From Hyphomicrobiales bacterium (GTDB taxonomy: Bacteria; Pseudomonadota; Alphaproteobacteria; Rhizobiales; OSC116): a DNA stretch of 64,000 nt. Shown here piece by piece: positions 26,680-35,526 of the stretch. Location of the stretch: NCBI GenBank assembly GCA_002401855.1, contig NVUH01000017.1:1-64000 (forward strand). The letters run 5' to 3'. Under the pieces are notes generated by a model. The model was given only the letters and a program-made list of their open reading frames with translations, made no database searches and was not told the DNA's origin. Position 1 is the first letter of the stretch; each line of letters opens with the position of its first letter. Position numbers and translations under genes: made by a program.

Positions 26680-27645
26680 ATGAAACCATCTGATAATTAT
26701 ATGCCTTTTCATGAATTTGACGCCGAATCTTGGGCAAAATTACGGGCTGACACGCCGATGACCTTGGGCGAAGATGATCTAAAGCGGCTACGTGGTATCA
26801 ATGAAAAGGTGAATATTGAAGAGGTTGAACAGATTTATCTGCCTGTTTCACGCCTGCTTAACCTATATGTTGGGGCGCGAAGACAGCTTTATAAAGCTAC
26901 ATCTAAATTTTTAAACAATGGCAACGCCAATGGCAGTGAGCAAGAACGCGTTCCATTTATCATTGGCATTGCAGGTAGTGTGGCTGTTGGCAAAAGCACC
27001 ACCGCGCGGGTATTACGCGAACTTTTGGCCGCTTGGGATACCGATTTAAAAGTCGAACTGTTGAATACGGATGGTTTTCTGCAGCCCAATGCCTGGCTCG
27101 AAGCCAAAGGCATGATGGATAAAAAGGGTTTTCCCAAAAGTTATAACCGTGCATGTTTGTTGGAATTTTTATCGGACATTAAAGCTGGCAAACCAAATGT
27201 AAAAGCCCCAACATATTCGCATTTAACCTATGACATCGTGCCTGACCAATTTGTAACCTATGACCGGCCTGACATTTTAATTGTTGAGGGCATCAATGTG
27301 TTGCAATCTGGCGTTCTACCAAAAGGTGGTGAAGCCATCCCTTATGTATCTGACTTTTTTGATTTTTCCATTTTTATCGATGCCGAAGAGGAATTGATTG
27401 GCAAATGGTATATTGATCGGTTTTTAGGTTTTCGAAAAACCGCATTTGCTGACCCAAATGCCTATTTTCATAAATATGCCGCGTTTGATGATGCCCAAGC
27501 GGTGGAAACAGCGACAATGATTTGGCAAAGCATTAACCGCAAAAACCTACGCGAGAATATTTTACCAACACGCCCACGCGCTGACCTGATATTGAAAAAA
27601 GGCAGTGACCATTTTATTGAGCAAATACTTTTGCGAAAAATATAG
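26680..27645 (+). CDS. coaA: Type I pantothenate kinase
   Basis: A kinase of about 321 residues for the first step of coenzyme A synthesis. The P-loop GSVAVGKST is at residues 99-107. LLNTDGFL and SGVLPKGG-type segments and a C-terminal ILKKGSDH are conserved. The ATG at 26680, four bases after the hisE stop, gives the usual length. An upstream in-frame ATG lies inside hisE. Cotranscription after hisE is typical of Hyphomicrobiales. Confidence 0.95.
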   Translation: MKPSDNYMPFHEFDAESWAKLRADTPMTLGEDDLKRLRGINEKVNIEEVEQIYLPVSRLLNLYVGARRQLYKATSKFLNNGNANGSEQERVPFIIGIAGSVAVGKSTTARVLRELLAAWDTDLKVELLNTDGFLQPNAWLEAKGMMDKKGFPKSYNRACLLEFLSDIKAGKPNVKAPTYSHLTYDIVPDQFVTYDRPDILIVEGINVLQSGVLPKGGEAIPYVSDFFDFSIFIDAEEELIGKWYIDRFLGFRKTAFADPNAYFHKYAAFDDAQAVETATMIWQSINRKNLRENILPTRPRADLILKKGSDHFIEQILLRKI

Positions 27646-27650
27646 CACAG

Positions 27651-27690
27651 CATTTGCGTCTGTTTGCTGAACAGCAACCAGACGTAAATG
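27651..27690. terminator. Long hairpin between coaA and the adenosine kinase gene
   Basis: CATTTGCGTCTG pairs imperfectly with CAGACGTAAATG, and an inner TTGCTG-AA-CAGCAA extends the stem. It lies between convergent genes and could serve both strands. T-runs after it are weak, so it may act with Rho or as a processing block. Confidence 0.55.
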
Positions 27691-27702
27691 CCGAGGCTGC
27701 TT

Positions 27703-28695
27703 CTAAAGCAACCCAGCCTTTTTAGCCACAGATATAATATCCACCTTTGGATGCGGCCCCATATGCTGTATCACCTCACGCGCGGCAACACAGCCTAGTT
27801 GAGTGCTATCGGCCAAGCTCATACCGTGCTCCAACCCATATAATGCCCCTGCGGCAAAAATATCACCTGCGCCAGTGAGGTCAACAATATCAAATACCGG
27901 GTCAACAGAGGCATATTCAGTCACATCACCTTGCTGCGCCACAGCGCCGTTAGCACCGCGTGTGATAAAGCTTAACACCCCAGTCTTGGCGTTTTCTGCC
28001 ATCGCTTCTTCAAATGTATCAACTTGGTAAAGCGCCTTAATTTCATCTTCGTTGGCAAATAATATTTCTATCGTGCCATCATCAATTAAACCTTTAAAAC
28101 TATCGCGGAAATTGTCGACACAAAATTGATCGGCCAACGACACCGAAATCTTAGTATCTGTGCCTTTGGTCAACTTAGCAATATGATCAAACGCGGCTTT
28201 TGCTGGTGGTTGATACCATAAATAACCTTCGAAATAAACAGTTTTAGCCGACAGGATAAGTTCTTTATCAATATGTTCAGGGCCAAGGTCGGTCGATGCG
28301 CCTAAATAGGTATTCATCGTACGCTCGCCATCGGGTGTGACCAAAATGATCGATTGCGAAGTGGGTTTGCCCTCTACATATATCGGTGTGTAATCAACGC
28401 CCGAGGCATCCATATCATGGTTGAAAATGGTGCCGAATTGATCTTTGGCAATGGTGCCAATATAGCTAGCTTTGCCACCAAAATAACCATAACCAACTGC
28501 TGTATTGGCTGCGCTGCCGCCTGACCTTTCGGTCGCTTCGCCGACCTTGCTGTAAAGCGCTTTGGATTCATCAGCATCAACCAATTTCATCGCGCTTTTA
28601 TCGAGCTTTTGCTCAACCAAGAATTCTTCTTCTACAGTGACCAAAATGTCGATAATGGCATTGCCAACTGTTAATAGATCATATTTATGGCTCAT
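27703..28695 (-). CDS. PfkB-family sugar/adenosine kinase
   Basis: A 330-residue ribokinase-family protein. The second signature DLTGAGDIFAAGALYG carries the catalytic Asp. The N-terminal GNAIIDILV and GGSAANTA motifs match the adenosine kinase branch found in alphaproteobacteria. The likely reaction is ATP-dependent phosphorylation of adenosine or a related nucleoside. Single gene, convergent with coaA. Confidence 0.88.
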   Translation of the reverse strand: MSHKYDLLTVGNAIIDILVTVEEEFLVEQKLDKSAMKLVDADESKALYSKVGEATERSGGSAANTAVGYGYFGGKASYIGTIAKDQFGTIFNHDMDASGVDYTPIYVEGKPTSQSIILVTPDGERTMNTYLGASTDLGPEHIDKELILSAKTVYFEGYLWYQPPAKAAFDHIAKLTKGTDTKISVSLADQFCVDNFRDSFKGLIDDGTIEILFANEDEIKALYQVDTFEEAMAENAKTGVLSFITRGANGAVAQQGDVTEYASVDPVFDIVDLTGAGDIFAAGALYGLEHGMSLADSTQLGCVAAREVIQHMGPHPKVDIISVAKKAGLL

Positions 28696-28792
28696 ATTTC
28701 CTCGCGAGCTGTCGATATTTACATTCTGGACTTGAATATAGATATATTTGGCCTATGTAAATAACAGATTCAATTTAAGCCACGGATACCAG

Positions 28793-29467
28793 ATGATAGA
28801 CGCCATTTCGACCTCAATTTCTGACCTTTTGTCTAAGCCTTTTAGAGCGGTGGTGCTAAAATCCATCGGCCTAACGATTTTACTACTGGTTGCGGCGCTT
28901 ATCGCCATGCCCACTTTAGCCGCCAACACTGGCTACAACCCTTTCCCCTATGCCGACGCGATTTTTAGCTGGATAGCAGGCATTGGCACATTTTTGCTGA
29001 TGGGCTATCTAATAGTACCAATCACTGCGTTATTTGCTGGCCTGTTTTTAGATAACATTGCCGATGTGGTTGAAGAACAGCATTATCCACACCGTAAAAA
29101 AGGCGTTGCCATGCCCACAGCACAAGCCGTGTGGACGGGTATTAAATTTATGCTGATTGTGATTGTCAGCAACCTTTTACTATTGCCATTCGCGCTGTTT
29201 GGCGGCTTGGGTTTTATATTAATTTATGCGTTGAACGGCTATTTGCTCGGCCGTGAATATTTTGAACTGGCAGCATTGCGCCATCACACCATAGCCGATG
29301 CCAAATTTTTACGCAGCCAAAACCAAGCCTTAATTTATGGCGCAGGCTTTGTTGTAGCCTTTGCCGCCACAATCCCCTACGTGAATATATTGGTGCCCGT
29401 GTTTGCAACCAGCTTGTTGGTGCATATTTATCATCGGGCGGTGACTAAGCAGGAAGCGCTGGACTAA
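28793..29467 (+). CDS. EI24-domain (CysZ-like) membrane protein
   Basis: An inner-membrane protein of about 224 residues with an EI24/CysZ-like domain. It has hydrophobic segments near both ends and in the middle, with a LLLPFALFGGLGFILIYALNG-type central region and an NGYLLGREYFELAALRH motif. CysZ proteins transport sulfate, but this broader family is unassigned. The ATG at 28793 is preferred over a TTG at 28748. The gene is convergent with cbtA, with repeat copy 5 between. Confidence 0.82.
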   Translation: MIDAISTSISDLLSKPFRAVVLKSIGLTILLLVAALIAMPTLAANTGYNPFPYADAIFSWIAGIGTFLLMGYLIVPITALFAGLFLDNIADVVEEQHYPHRKKGVAMPTAQAVWTGIKFMLIVIVSNLLLLPFALFGGLGFILIYALNGYLLGREYFELAALRHHTIADAKFLRSQNQALIYGAGFVVAFAATIPYVNILVPVFATSLLVHIYHRAVTKQEALD

Positions 29468-29474
29468 GCAACAA

Positions 29475-29945
29475 ACTCAGAATATGCGTTTGTCCCTAAT
29501 GCAGCAAACTCTGAATTTCTATCTACCCCTCGTTTCCAAACAAAGGTCATTTCAGTGAGCGCGACAGCGGCCGTTCGTAGCCGCTGCCGTCTAACGCGCG
29601 GCCAGCTAGCAAGCCCAACTTGTTTGGGATTGCGCACGCAAGTGCTAACAGTGAGCCTTAAGGCGAACGTATAAATGCAGACTTCCAGAGCTTAGGCAGG
29701 AGTGCCCCCCCAGTATGGCTGCAAAAAGACAGTTAGCTGGTAGCAAAAGCTCTGGAAGTTTGCATTATGTTTGGCACTGCGTGCGTTCGCTCCGCTCTCT
29801 AGCTAAGCCACTCAGCCGCTGATGGGACGATCATTCGCCACCCAACCTAACCTCATTATGCTTAGTTAGCTAAAATATGCCGAGCTGCCGAATTTCGGTG
29901 CGCTCGACATATTCAGAATTTGCTGTTGGTGTGTTGCTGCCAATT
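29475..29945. repeat. Composite repeat, copy 5 (inverted type A half joined to type B)
   Basis: The left part (29500-29700) is the inverted right half of the type A repeat ending in ATGCAGACTTCCAGAGC. The right part starts at 29750 with CTCTGGAAGTTTGCATT, the left end of the type B element. At 29609-29633 the usual small hairpin is replaced by an unrelated one, with stem CCCAA-CTTGT-TTGGG and outer GCAA/TTGC. The repeat fills the whole gap between convergent genes and reaches the cbtA stop codon. Confidence 0.85.
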
Positions 29946-30646
29946 CAGAGTTCAATAAACCGCTTAGCCACATAGGCAGAAAGCATGCCCAGCACCACCC
30001 AAAACACAAATAGTGTAATCGCTGTCATCAAAATAAATTCATTAGATAAATCAGTCAATGCCGCCATAGCCTCGGGGTGGGTGTTAGCAAACCCGTGATG
30101 CTCAGGCAAAGGCGCACCCATAATATGCGGTACGGCGATAACGGCCAAGCCGAAAAGCTTGAAGAATTTTGGCATAAACGCCAAACAACCAAGCCCAGCA
30201 GCGGTTAAAATAACTGTCATCAACCACCAGCTTTGGCGGCCTTCTAAATTGGCCGCGACAGTGCCAGGGATTTCGGGCAATAACCCCATTGATGGCGCAA
30301 CATAAAAGCTAAGATAGCCTGCAAGCCCGAACAACAACCCGCTGAGCAAGCTAGTTTTTTTGGTAAATGCCATAGCGGCAATGACCAACATAGCAAAACC
30401 TATGGCGGTGAGGATTGAGGACAATACGGTATATGCCGTGCGCTCAAAGCCATTTTCTGGCCCCCATGCTTCGGCCGCTTCATCACTATGACTATGGCCA
30501 TGGCCATCAACGCTTGGATCGGCGGTTACCTCATAAAATTCGGCAGCCAAAATAATCGGTGTGGTGGTAAAATTTTGCAAAGCGCCCAATAAGGCACCAG
30601 CAATCACGCCAACAATCATGGCGCTTACAATTATATTTTTAAACAT
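29945..30646 (-). CDS. cbtA: CbtA family cobalt transporter subunit
   Basis: A 233-residue membrane protein of the CbtA family with about five helices and a His-rich loop DGHGHSHSDEA (about residues 47-57) suited to metal binding. It acts with CbtB in putative cobalt uptake for cobalamin. It lies downstream of cbtB by 30 bases, under a cobalamin riboswitch, which supports the assignment. Confidence 0.92.
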   Translation of the reverse strand: MFKNIIVSAMIVGVIAGALLGALQNFTTTPIILAAEFYEVTADPSVDGHGHSHSDEAAEAWGPENGFERTAYTVLSSILTAIGFAMLVIAAMAFTKKTSLLSGLLFGLAGYLSFYVAPSMGLLPEIPGTVAANLEGRQSWWLMTVILTAAGLGCLAFMPKFFKLFGLAVIAVPHIMGAPLPEHHGFANTHPEAMAALTDLSNEFILMTAITLFVFWVVLGMLSAYVAKRFIEL

Positions 30647-30676
30647 TTTTTGTTTCCTAAAATTTGTTGGGGTGTG

Positions 30677-30853
30677 CTAGTGGCAAGGGAAGGTGGTTGA
30701 ATGACGCGTATCATGCGCGGCATTATGCAACACTTCCATCGGCGAAAAGCCAACAAAAAGGAATATCATGGCGCCCAATATGGCAGCACCTAAAATTTCA
30801 CCGTTTTTTGTAATCGCGGATGACGACGATTTTTTTACATCTGTTATTTGCAT
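30677..30853 (-). CDS. cbtB: CbtB family small cobalt transporter subunit
   Basis: A 58-residue protein with one membrane helix (about residues 20-38). It ends in the family signature HNAAHDTRH followed by a FPCH tail, whose His and Cys residues can bind metal. The start codon is at 30853 after a GGGAATG. It is the first gene of the cbtBA operon, directly downstream of the riboswitch. It is easily missed because of its size. Confidence 0.9.
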   Translation of the reverse strand: MQITDVKKSSSSAITKNGEILGAAILGAMIFLFVGFSPMEVLHNAAHDTRHSTTFPCH

Positions 30854-30879
30854 TTTTCATTCCCGAAAATTAGCGGTTA

Positions 30880-30990
30880 AACATCTGGTATCGGACTTAT
30901 TATTTACATAAAATACCGTTGCGGGTGCAGTGTTGGATTTACGCCAACTTCCCAGTTTTAGCTCATTATTGAGTTGAGTTTTAAAATAGG
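30880..30990 (-). promoter_or_regulatory. Cobalamin riboswitch upstream of cbtBA
   Basis: Read on the minus strand, GGGAA (30949-30953) is followed by GTTGGCGTAAATCC, then CACTGCACCCGCAACGGTA, and ends in GTCCGATACCAG (down to 30886). These are the conserved core blocks of the adenosylcobalamin riboswitch: the GGGAA, the AATCC and CTGC-CCCGCAAC junctions and the final GATACCAG. It lies 30 bases before the cbtB start, so cobalt uptake should be switched off when cobalamin is plentiful. The 5' outer stem cannot be bounded exactly. Confidence 0.88.
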
Positions 30991-31006
30991 CAGATTTGAA
31001 ATAATG

Positions 31007-31639
31007 TCAAACAACTTTATCGGCTGATTTACACAAGTCTTCAATGATACATTCATCGCATAACGGTTTACGTGCCTTACACACATAGCGGCCATGCAAA
31101 ATAAGCCAATGATGGCTGTGCCGCTTATATTTGGCAGGTATGGCTTTTTCTAATTTACGCTCGGTTTCTACCACATTTTTGGATGGCGCTAACTTTAAAC
31201 GGTTAGACAGGCGAAAAATATGCGTATCAACCGCAATGGTTGGCTGGCCGAAATACAAGTTAAGCACCACATTGGCGGTTTTGCGCCCCACACCTGCTAG
31301 GCTTTCTAAATCTTCGCGATTGTCTGGCACTTGGCTGTTAAAATGCGCAATTAACCGCTCGGAAAGCGCCAAAACATTTTTGGCTTTGTTGCGATAAAGC
31401 CCAATTGTGCGCACATGTTCGGTGATGCTAGCTAAACCTAATGAAACCATCTTTTCGGGCGTATCCGCAATTTGAAACAGCGCCTTGGTGGCTTTGTTAA
31501 CCCCAACATCAGTAGCTTGCGCCGATAAAACCACGGCCACCAATAATGTATAGACATTTATATAATCCAGCTCGCCTTTAGGTTCTGGATCACGCGCCTC
31601 GAAACGGCGGAACATTTCTTCTATATTTTTTTTCAGCAT
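31007..31639 (-). CDS. nth: Endonuclease III
   Basis: A base-excision glycosylase/AP lyase of about 210 residues. The helix-hairpin-helix segment LAGVGRKTANVV carries the catalytic Lys, and VDTHIFRLSNRL carries the Asp. A C-terminal [4Fe-4S] site has spacing C-x6-C-x2-C-x5-C. The ATG at 31639 gives the usual family length. An upstream start at 31693 would overlap the divergent Ada-like gene. The riboswitch of cbtBA begins about 20 bases after its stop. Confidence 0.93.
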   Translation of the reverse strand: MLKKNIEEMFRRFEARDPEPKGELDYINVYTLLVAVVLSAQATDVGVNKATKALFQIADTPEKMVSLGLASITEHVRTIGLYRNKAKNVLALSERLIAHFNSQVPDNREDLESLAGVGRKTANVVLNLYFGQPTIAVDTHIFRLSNRLKLAPSKNVVETERKLEKAIPAKYKRHSHHWLILHGRYVCKARKPLCDECIIEDLCKSADKVV

Positions 31640-31744
31640 TTTTTTACCACTTGTAGGGAGTTTCAATAGAAAGGCAAAAACAACAAAATGCAAGCCATAA
31701 CCATTTTCGGGTGTTTATTTTTTGCCCGCATGTTAATTTGCATC

Positions 31745-32629
31745 ATGACAAATTTAAGCGACAAACAAAATGCCTTGATGGCACAAAATTCTGAATATGA
31801 TTTGGTGGTGCAAGTGATTGAATATCTGTGCCAAAATCAATATGACCAACCAAAATTGCAAGATGTGGCGGAATATGTTGGCATGACAGCAGGCCATGTG
31901 CAAAAAATATTCACCAAATGGGCGGGCGTTTCGCCCAAGGATTTTCAGCATTATCTGACCATTCACCACGCCCGCAAAATGCTCGATGGCAGCGAAACGA
32001 TTTTAAACGCTTCTTACGATTTAGGACTAAGTTCACCCGCGCGCCTGCACGACCTTTTCACCAAAGTTGAGGCCATGCCACCCGGCATTTATAAAAAAGG
32101 TGGCGAGGGTTTAGAGATTATTTATGGTTATGCCGCCACACCATTTGGCCGCACCATCATCATGACTACGCAGCTTGAGGGGCAGCCAAAATCAGGCGTA
32201 TGCGGGGTTGGTTTCGTAGACGAATCGGATAAATTAGCCCTTGATGACATGCAAAAACGCTGGCCAAACGCCCGATATATACATGATGACAATGCGATAA
32301 CCACCGACGCCGAAACTATTTTTGCGCCCGAAAAATGGGCGGCCAATAAGCCGATGACCATCATCCTCATTGGCTCAGATTTTGATGTGCAGATATGGCG
32401 CACACTGCTAAAAATCCCGATGGGCAAAGCCGTATCATATGGCGACATCGCACTGCATTTAGGCAAGAAAAAAGGCGCATCACGCGCCGTCGGCAGCGCC
32501 GTTGGCCGCAACCCAATCTCGTTTTTAGTGCCGTGCCACAGAGTGTTACGCGCCAGCGGCGAACTAGGCGGCTACCATTGGGGCATCAGCCGCAAACGGG
32601 CACTTATTGGGTGGGAAAACAGATTCTGA
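31745..32629 (+). CDS. Ada-like protein: AraC helix-turn-helix fused to O6-alkylguanine-DNA methyltransferase
   Basis: About 294 residues. An AraC-type DNA-binding domain is N-terminal (about residues 20-110), followed by an alkyltransferase domain with the acceptor cysteine in VPCHRVL. The N-terminal zinc Cys domain of E. coli Ada, which senses methylphosphotriesters, is absent, so regulation must differ. It repairs O6-alkylguanine by suicidal transfer. The ATG at 31745 is preferred over 31688. Divergent from nth, another repair gene. Confidence 0.9.
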   Translation: MTNLSDKQNALMAQNSEYDLVVQVIEYLCQNQYDQPKLQDVAEYVGMTAGHVQKIFTKWAGVSPKDFQHYLTIHHARKMLDGSETILNASYDLGLSSPARLHDLFTKVEAMPPGIYKKGGEGLEIIYGYAATPFGRTIIMTTQLEGQPKSGVCGVGFVDESDKLALDDMQKRWPNARYIHDDNAITTDAETIFAPEKWAANKPMTIILIGSDFDVQIWRTLLKIPMGKAVSYGDIALHLGKKKGASRAVGSAVGRNPISFLVPCHRVLRASGELGGYHWGISRKRALIGWENRF

Positions 32630-32634
32630 ATTTG

Positions 32635-33078
32635 CGTTTGGCACCAATATACGGAATAACCGCATATCACCCGCTCTAAAAACTCATGTGTTTTTAGAGC
32701 CAGCCGGACTGGAGGCCGCCACTTATGTGGCGCACCCGTGTAGGCCTGAGCAAAGCGAAGAATAGCCGCGAACGAAATGGAGCAAACTTCCAGAGCATAG
32801 GCAGGAAGCTGCCCTGAATTTGCCGAGAAGTTTGGGCTAGAAATTTTGCGCTAGAGTCTCAGCTAATGAACCTGCGTTTACTGCTGCAAAGACATAAGAA
32901 AGTTAACTGTCCTGCCTACACTCGGGTACTTCATTTATACGTTCGCTTAAGCTCACTGTTGACACTTGCGTGCGTTCGCTGCGCTCTCTAGCCGACCGCG
33001 CGTTAGACGGCAGCGGCTTCGAACGGCCGCTGTCGCGCTCACTGCATGGCACGTTGTTTGGAAACGAGAGGCAAACGC
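32635..33078 (+). repeat. Composite repeat, copy 6
   Basis: Fills the gap between the convergent Ada-like gene and gpmA. The left part is degenerate. From about 32780 it holds the CAAACTTCCAGAGC junction module, the CTGCAAAGACATAAGAAAGTTA segment, CTCGGGTACTTCATTTATACG, TTGACACTTGCGTGCG, the GACGGCAGCGGC hairpin and TTGGAAACGAG. The right end reaches the gpmA stop codon. The six-hairpin string is missing. Confidence 0.85.
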
Positions 33079-33695
33079 TAGTCTAATTTTTTAACGCTAT
33101 TTACGCTGCCGTCTTCGTTCAGCACGTAGATCATCGGGATGCCTGTGCCAAGGTTTAGGCTGGTAATTTCTTCCTTGGAGATGCTTTCAATCTGCATAAT
33201 CAAAGCCCGTAGGGAGTTACCATGCGCCGCAACAATGATGTTTTCGCCAGCTTTATATCGCGGTAAAATATCGCTGTTAAAATACGGCAAAACGCGGTCA
33301 GCAGTGCCTTTTAGGCTTTCGCCACCTGGAGGAGGTGTATCAAACGAACGGCGCCAAATATGCACTTGCTCATCGCCCCATTTTTTACGCGCATCATCTT
33401 TATTCAAGCCTGTAAGATCGCCATAATCGCGTTCATTTAGCCGCTGATCTTCAATAGTTTCAAGATCTTCTTGGCCTAAAACTTCGAGGATGATTTTAAG
33501 GGTTTTCTGCGCGCGCATCAATTTAGAAGTAAATGCCACATCAAATTTTATATTCTCGGCTTTGATTTTAACGCCCGCTGCATTGGCTTCTTCGATGCCA
33601 AGCTCCGTTAAATCAACATCTTTCCACCCTGTGAAAAGGTTTTTTAAATTCCATTCGCTTTGTCCGTGGCGGACAAGAACCATTACATTGCTCAT
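33078..33695 (-). CDS. gpmA: 2,3-bisphosphoglycerate-dependent phosphoglycerate mutase
   Basis: About 205 residues. The phospho-acceptor histidine is H10 in [10 protein letters not shown], and the [15 protein letters not shown] and [10 protein letters not shown] motifs complete the active site. It interconverts 3- and 2-phosphoglycerate in glycolysis. The ATG at 33695 has GGAGA at good spacing and gives the normal N-terminus. The one at 33707 is less likely. dapB lies 25 bases upstream, the usual Hyphomicrobiales neighbour. Confidence 0.95.
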   Translation of the reverse strand: MSNVMVLVRHGQSEWNLKNLFTGWKDVDLTELGIEEANAAGVKIKAENIKFDVAFTSKLMRAQKTLKIILEVLGQEDLETIEDQRLNERDYGDLTGLNKDDARKKWGDEQVHIWRRSFDTPPPGGESLKGTADRVLPYFNSDILPRYKAGENIIVAAHGNSLRALIMQIESISKEEITSLNLGTGIPMIYVLNEDGSVNSVKKLD

Positions 33696-33720
33696 ATGAG
33701 TCTCCATTTAATTTAAGAGT

Positions 33721-34569
33721 TTAGATATCTTCTATGCCCAATACGTCAAACATCGTAAACAAGCCAGGCCCACGGCTTACCACTTTGCTTATATCTTCAT
33801 CGCCGCCCGTTGCGCCCCAAATGGCCGCTTTGAGCGCGCCATTGGCAAACATCGAACGGTCATTAGCTTTATGCGTCAACTCAATACGTTCATCATGCCC
33901 AGCAAAAATAACGCTATGTTCACCAATCACTGTGCCACCACGTAAGGTGGCAAACCCAATATCACCCACTGGCCGCACGCCCGTAATACCATCACGGCTA
34001 CGAATCGATCGTTCTGTAAGGTCAATTTCGCGGCCGTCGGCTGCGGCTTGACCGAGCATTAACGCAGTGCCAGATGGCGCGTCAATTTTGTTGCGATGGT
34101 GCATTTCAACCACTTCAATGTCAAAATCTTCACCCAAAGCAGCGGCGGTTTTTTTAACCATCGCCATCAACAAATTAATGCCAAGGCTCATATTGCCAGA
34201 TTTAATGATGGTCGCATGCACCGCAGCAGCTTCAATCTGCGCGTCTTGCTCTTCGGAAAAACCTGTAGAACCAATCACATGAGTGATGCGCAATTGCGCG
34301 GCCAATTCGGCAAAAAACACCGAAGCGGAGGGGACGGTGAAATCCAACACCACATCTGTTTTGGTGAATAGCTCAAGCGCATCGCTGCTAATCACAACGT
34401 CCAATTTGCCAATACCAGCCAATTCGCCGATATCCTGGCCGATAAATTCGCTGCCTTCAGGCTCGATGCCACCAACCACAACGCAATTTTCAGCGTCATG
34501 CACCACGCGAGTTAAAGTGCGGCCCATACGGCCACCAGCGCCCATAATTGCGATTTTAATGTCTGTCAT
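33721..34569 (-). CDS. dapB: 4-hydroxy-tetrahydrodipicolinate reductase
   Basis: A 282-residue NAD(P)H reductase of the lysine/diaminopimelate pathway. The Rossmann motif GAGGRMGR is at residues 10-17, with the catalytic region [19 protein letters not shown] lies five bases before the ATG. About 12 residues longer than most relatives. Confidence 0.95.
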   Translation of the reverse strand: MTDIKIAIMGAGGRMGRTLTRVVHDAENCVVVGGIEPEGSEFIGQDIGELAGIGKLDVVISSDALELFTKTDVVLDFTVPSASVFFAELAAQLRITHVIGSTGFSEEQDAQIEAAAVHATIIKSGNMSLGINLLMAMVKKTAAALGEDFDIEVVEMHHRNKIDAPSGTALMLGQAAADGREIDLTERSIRSRDGITGVRPVGDIGFATLRGGTVIGEHSVIFAGHDERIELTHKANDRSMFANGALKAAIWGATGGDEDISKVVSRGPGLFTMFDVLGIEDI

Positions 34570-34577
34570 ATCTACCC

Positions 34578-34912
34578 CTAAACAAGGTCATTCATCTTTG
34601 CGGCAATTGCCTTTGCACAATCAAGTGCGCTCATATTTGTTGTATTCACCGTAAAATCATAGTCAATATTTTGATGCACCCGATAATGTCGCTCAATCGC
34701 CGTGCCAGTTTTGCGGTTAGCACGGTTTTTTCGCGGCGTTTCAGCTCAGTTTCATCACAAAACACACCAACATATATAACTCTGTATGATTTAAGCAATA
34801 TTTTCCATAATTGCAATTCTTCATTTCCGTTGACAATGTCATCAACGATTATTTTCAAACCCATTTGCGCTAAATTTGCCGTGCATTGGCGATAGGCCTC
34901 GTTAACTTGTTG
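34578..34912 (-). pseudogene. Broken CPT-like (chloramphenicol phosphotransferase-family) kinase gene
   Basis: The reading frame is recognisable as the C-terminal half of a CPT-like P-loop protein. It shows a GLKIIVDD segment, a VGVFCDETELKRRE segment and then, in another frame, an IERHYRVHQ and DYDFTVNTT ending. The frame is lost in an A-run near 34736: six A instead of seven would explain it. The N-terminal half with the P-loop is absent. The remnant continues in frame straight after the stop codon of the GNAT gene, as if a deletion had joined them. It is decaying, or the A-run is a sequencing error on top of a real truncation. Confidence 0.8.
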
Positions 34913-34939
34913 GCCATAAACCCACCTCGAATTTTTCGC

Positions 34940-35473
34940 TTAGAATTTATTGACATCAATTTTTAATTGCATGCACACGCGTAATTTGGGTGCAAAATGC
35001 TGATTGTCTTGCTGCCAAAGCGCCCCAAATTGTTCGGATAAGCGTTCTTCGGCCATCGAAACATAACCCTTTTTGGTATAATAAGGCTGGTTCCACTCAA
35101 CATTTCGAAATGTAATCAAGTTGATCGAGACAATGCGTTTAATCTCGGCTAACATTTTGACATAGCTGAGCAGGCCATTGCCAACGCCTTGGCTTTGCGC
35201 ATGTTCGACCACATTTATTTCTTCGATAAACCAGCTATTGGTATAGGCGGTGAGGGCGATAAAACCGACAGGATTTTGGTCTATTTCAGCAATGAAACAA
35301 AGCTCATTATCCACGCAGTGAGCTAGCTTTTCTTGGCTCAGACCACCTTTACCAACTACATCGCGAATGGCTTTAATGTCAGAAGTTAGGAATCTTTTTT
35401 CGGCGTCTTTTTCGATCGCCCGACAAGTTTCAATGTCAGTGAAAAGCGCGTCTCTAATGATGATGCTTGCCAT
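34940..35473 (-). CDS. GNAT-family N-acetyltransferase
   Basis: A 177-residue protein with the GNAT fold. An IEEINVVEHAQSQGVGNGLL segment forms the acetyl-CoA pyrophosphate loop (Q/R-x-x-G-x-G/A type), and a YYTKKGY ending is typical. Substrate unknown. It lies 53 bases downstream of the 996-residue fusion gene, perhaps in one transcript with the CPT remnant. Confidence 0.82.
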   Translation of the reverse strand: MASIIIRDALFTDIETCRAIEKDAEKRFLTSDIKAIRDVVGKGGLSQEKLAHCVDNELCFIAEIDQNPVGFIALTAYTNSWFIEEINVVEHAQSQGVGNGLLSYVKMLAEIKRIVSINLITFRNVEWNQPYYTKKGYVSMAEERLSEQFGALWQQDNQHFAPKLRVCMQLKIDVNKF

Positions 35474-35526
35474 GTCTTTTTTCCAACCGTCAGAATTAGG
35501 TTTTATATGCCTTAATTTAGTTTTTT

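Noticed and set aside
31640-31693. Longer endonuclease III with 18 extra N-terminal residues
   Set aside because: It would overlap the divergent Ada-like gene region and add residues unlike the family. The ATG at 31639 fits better.
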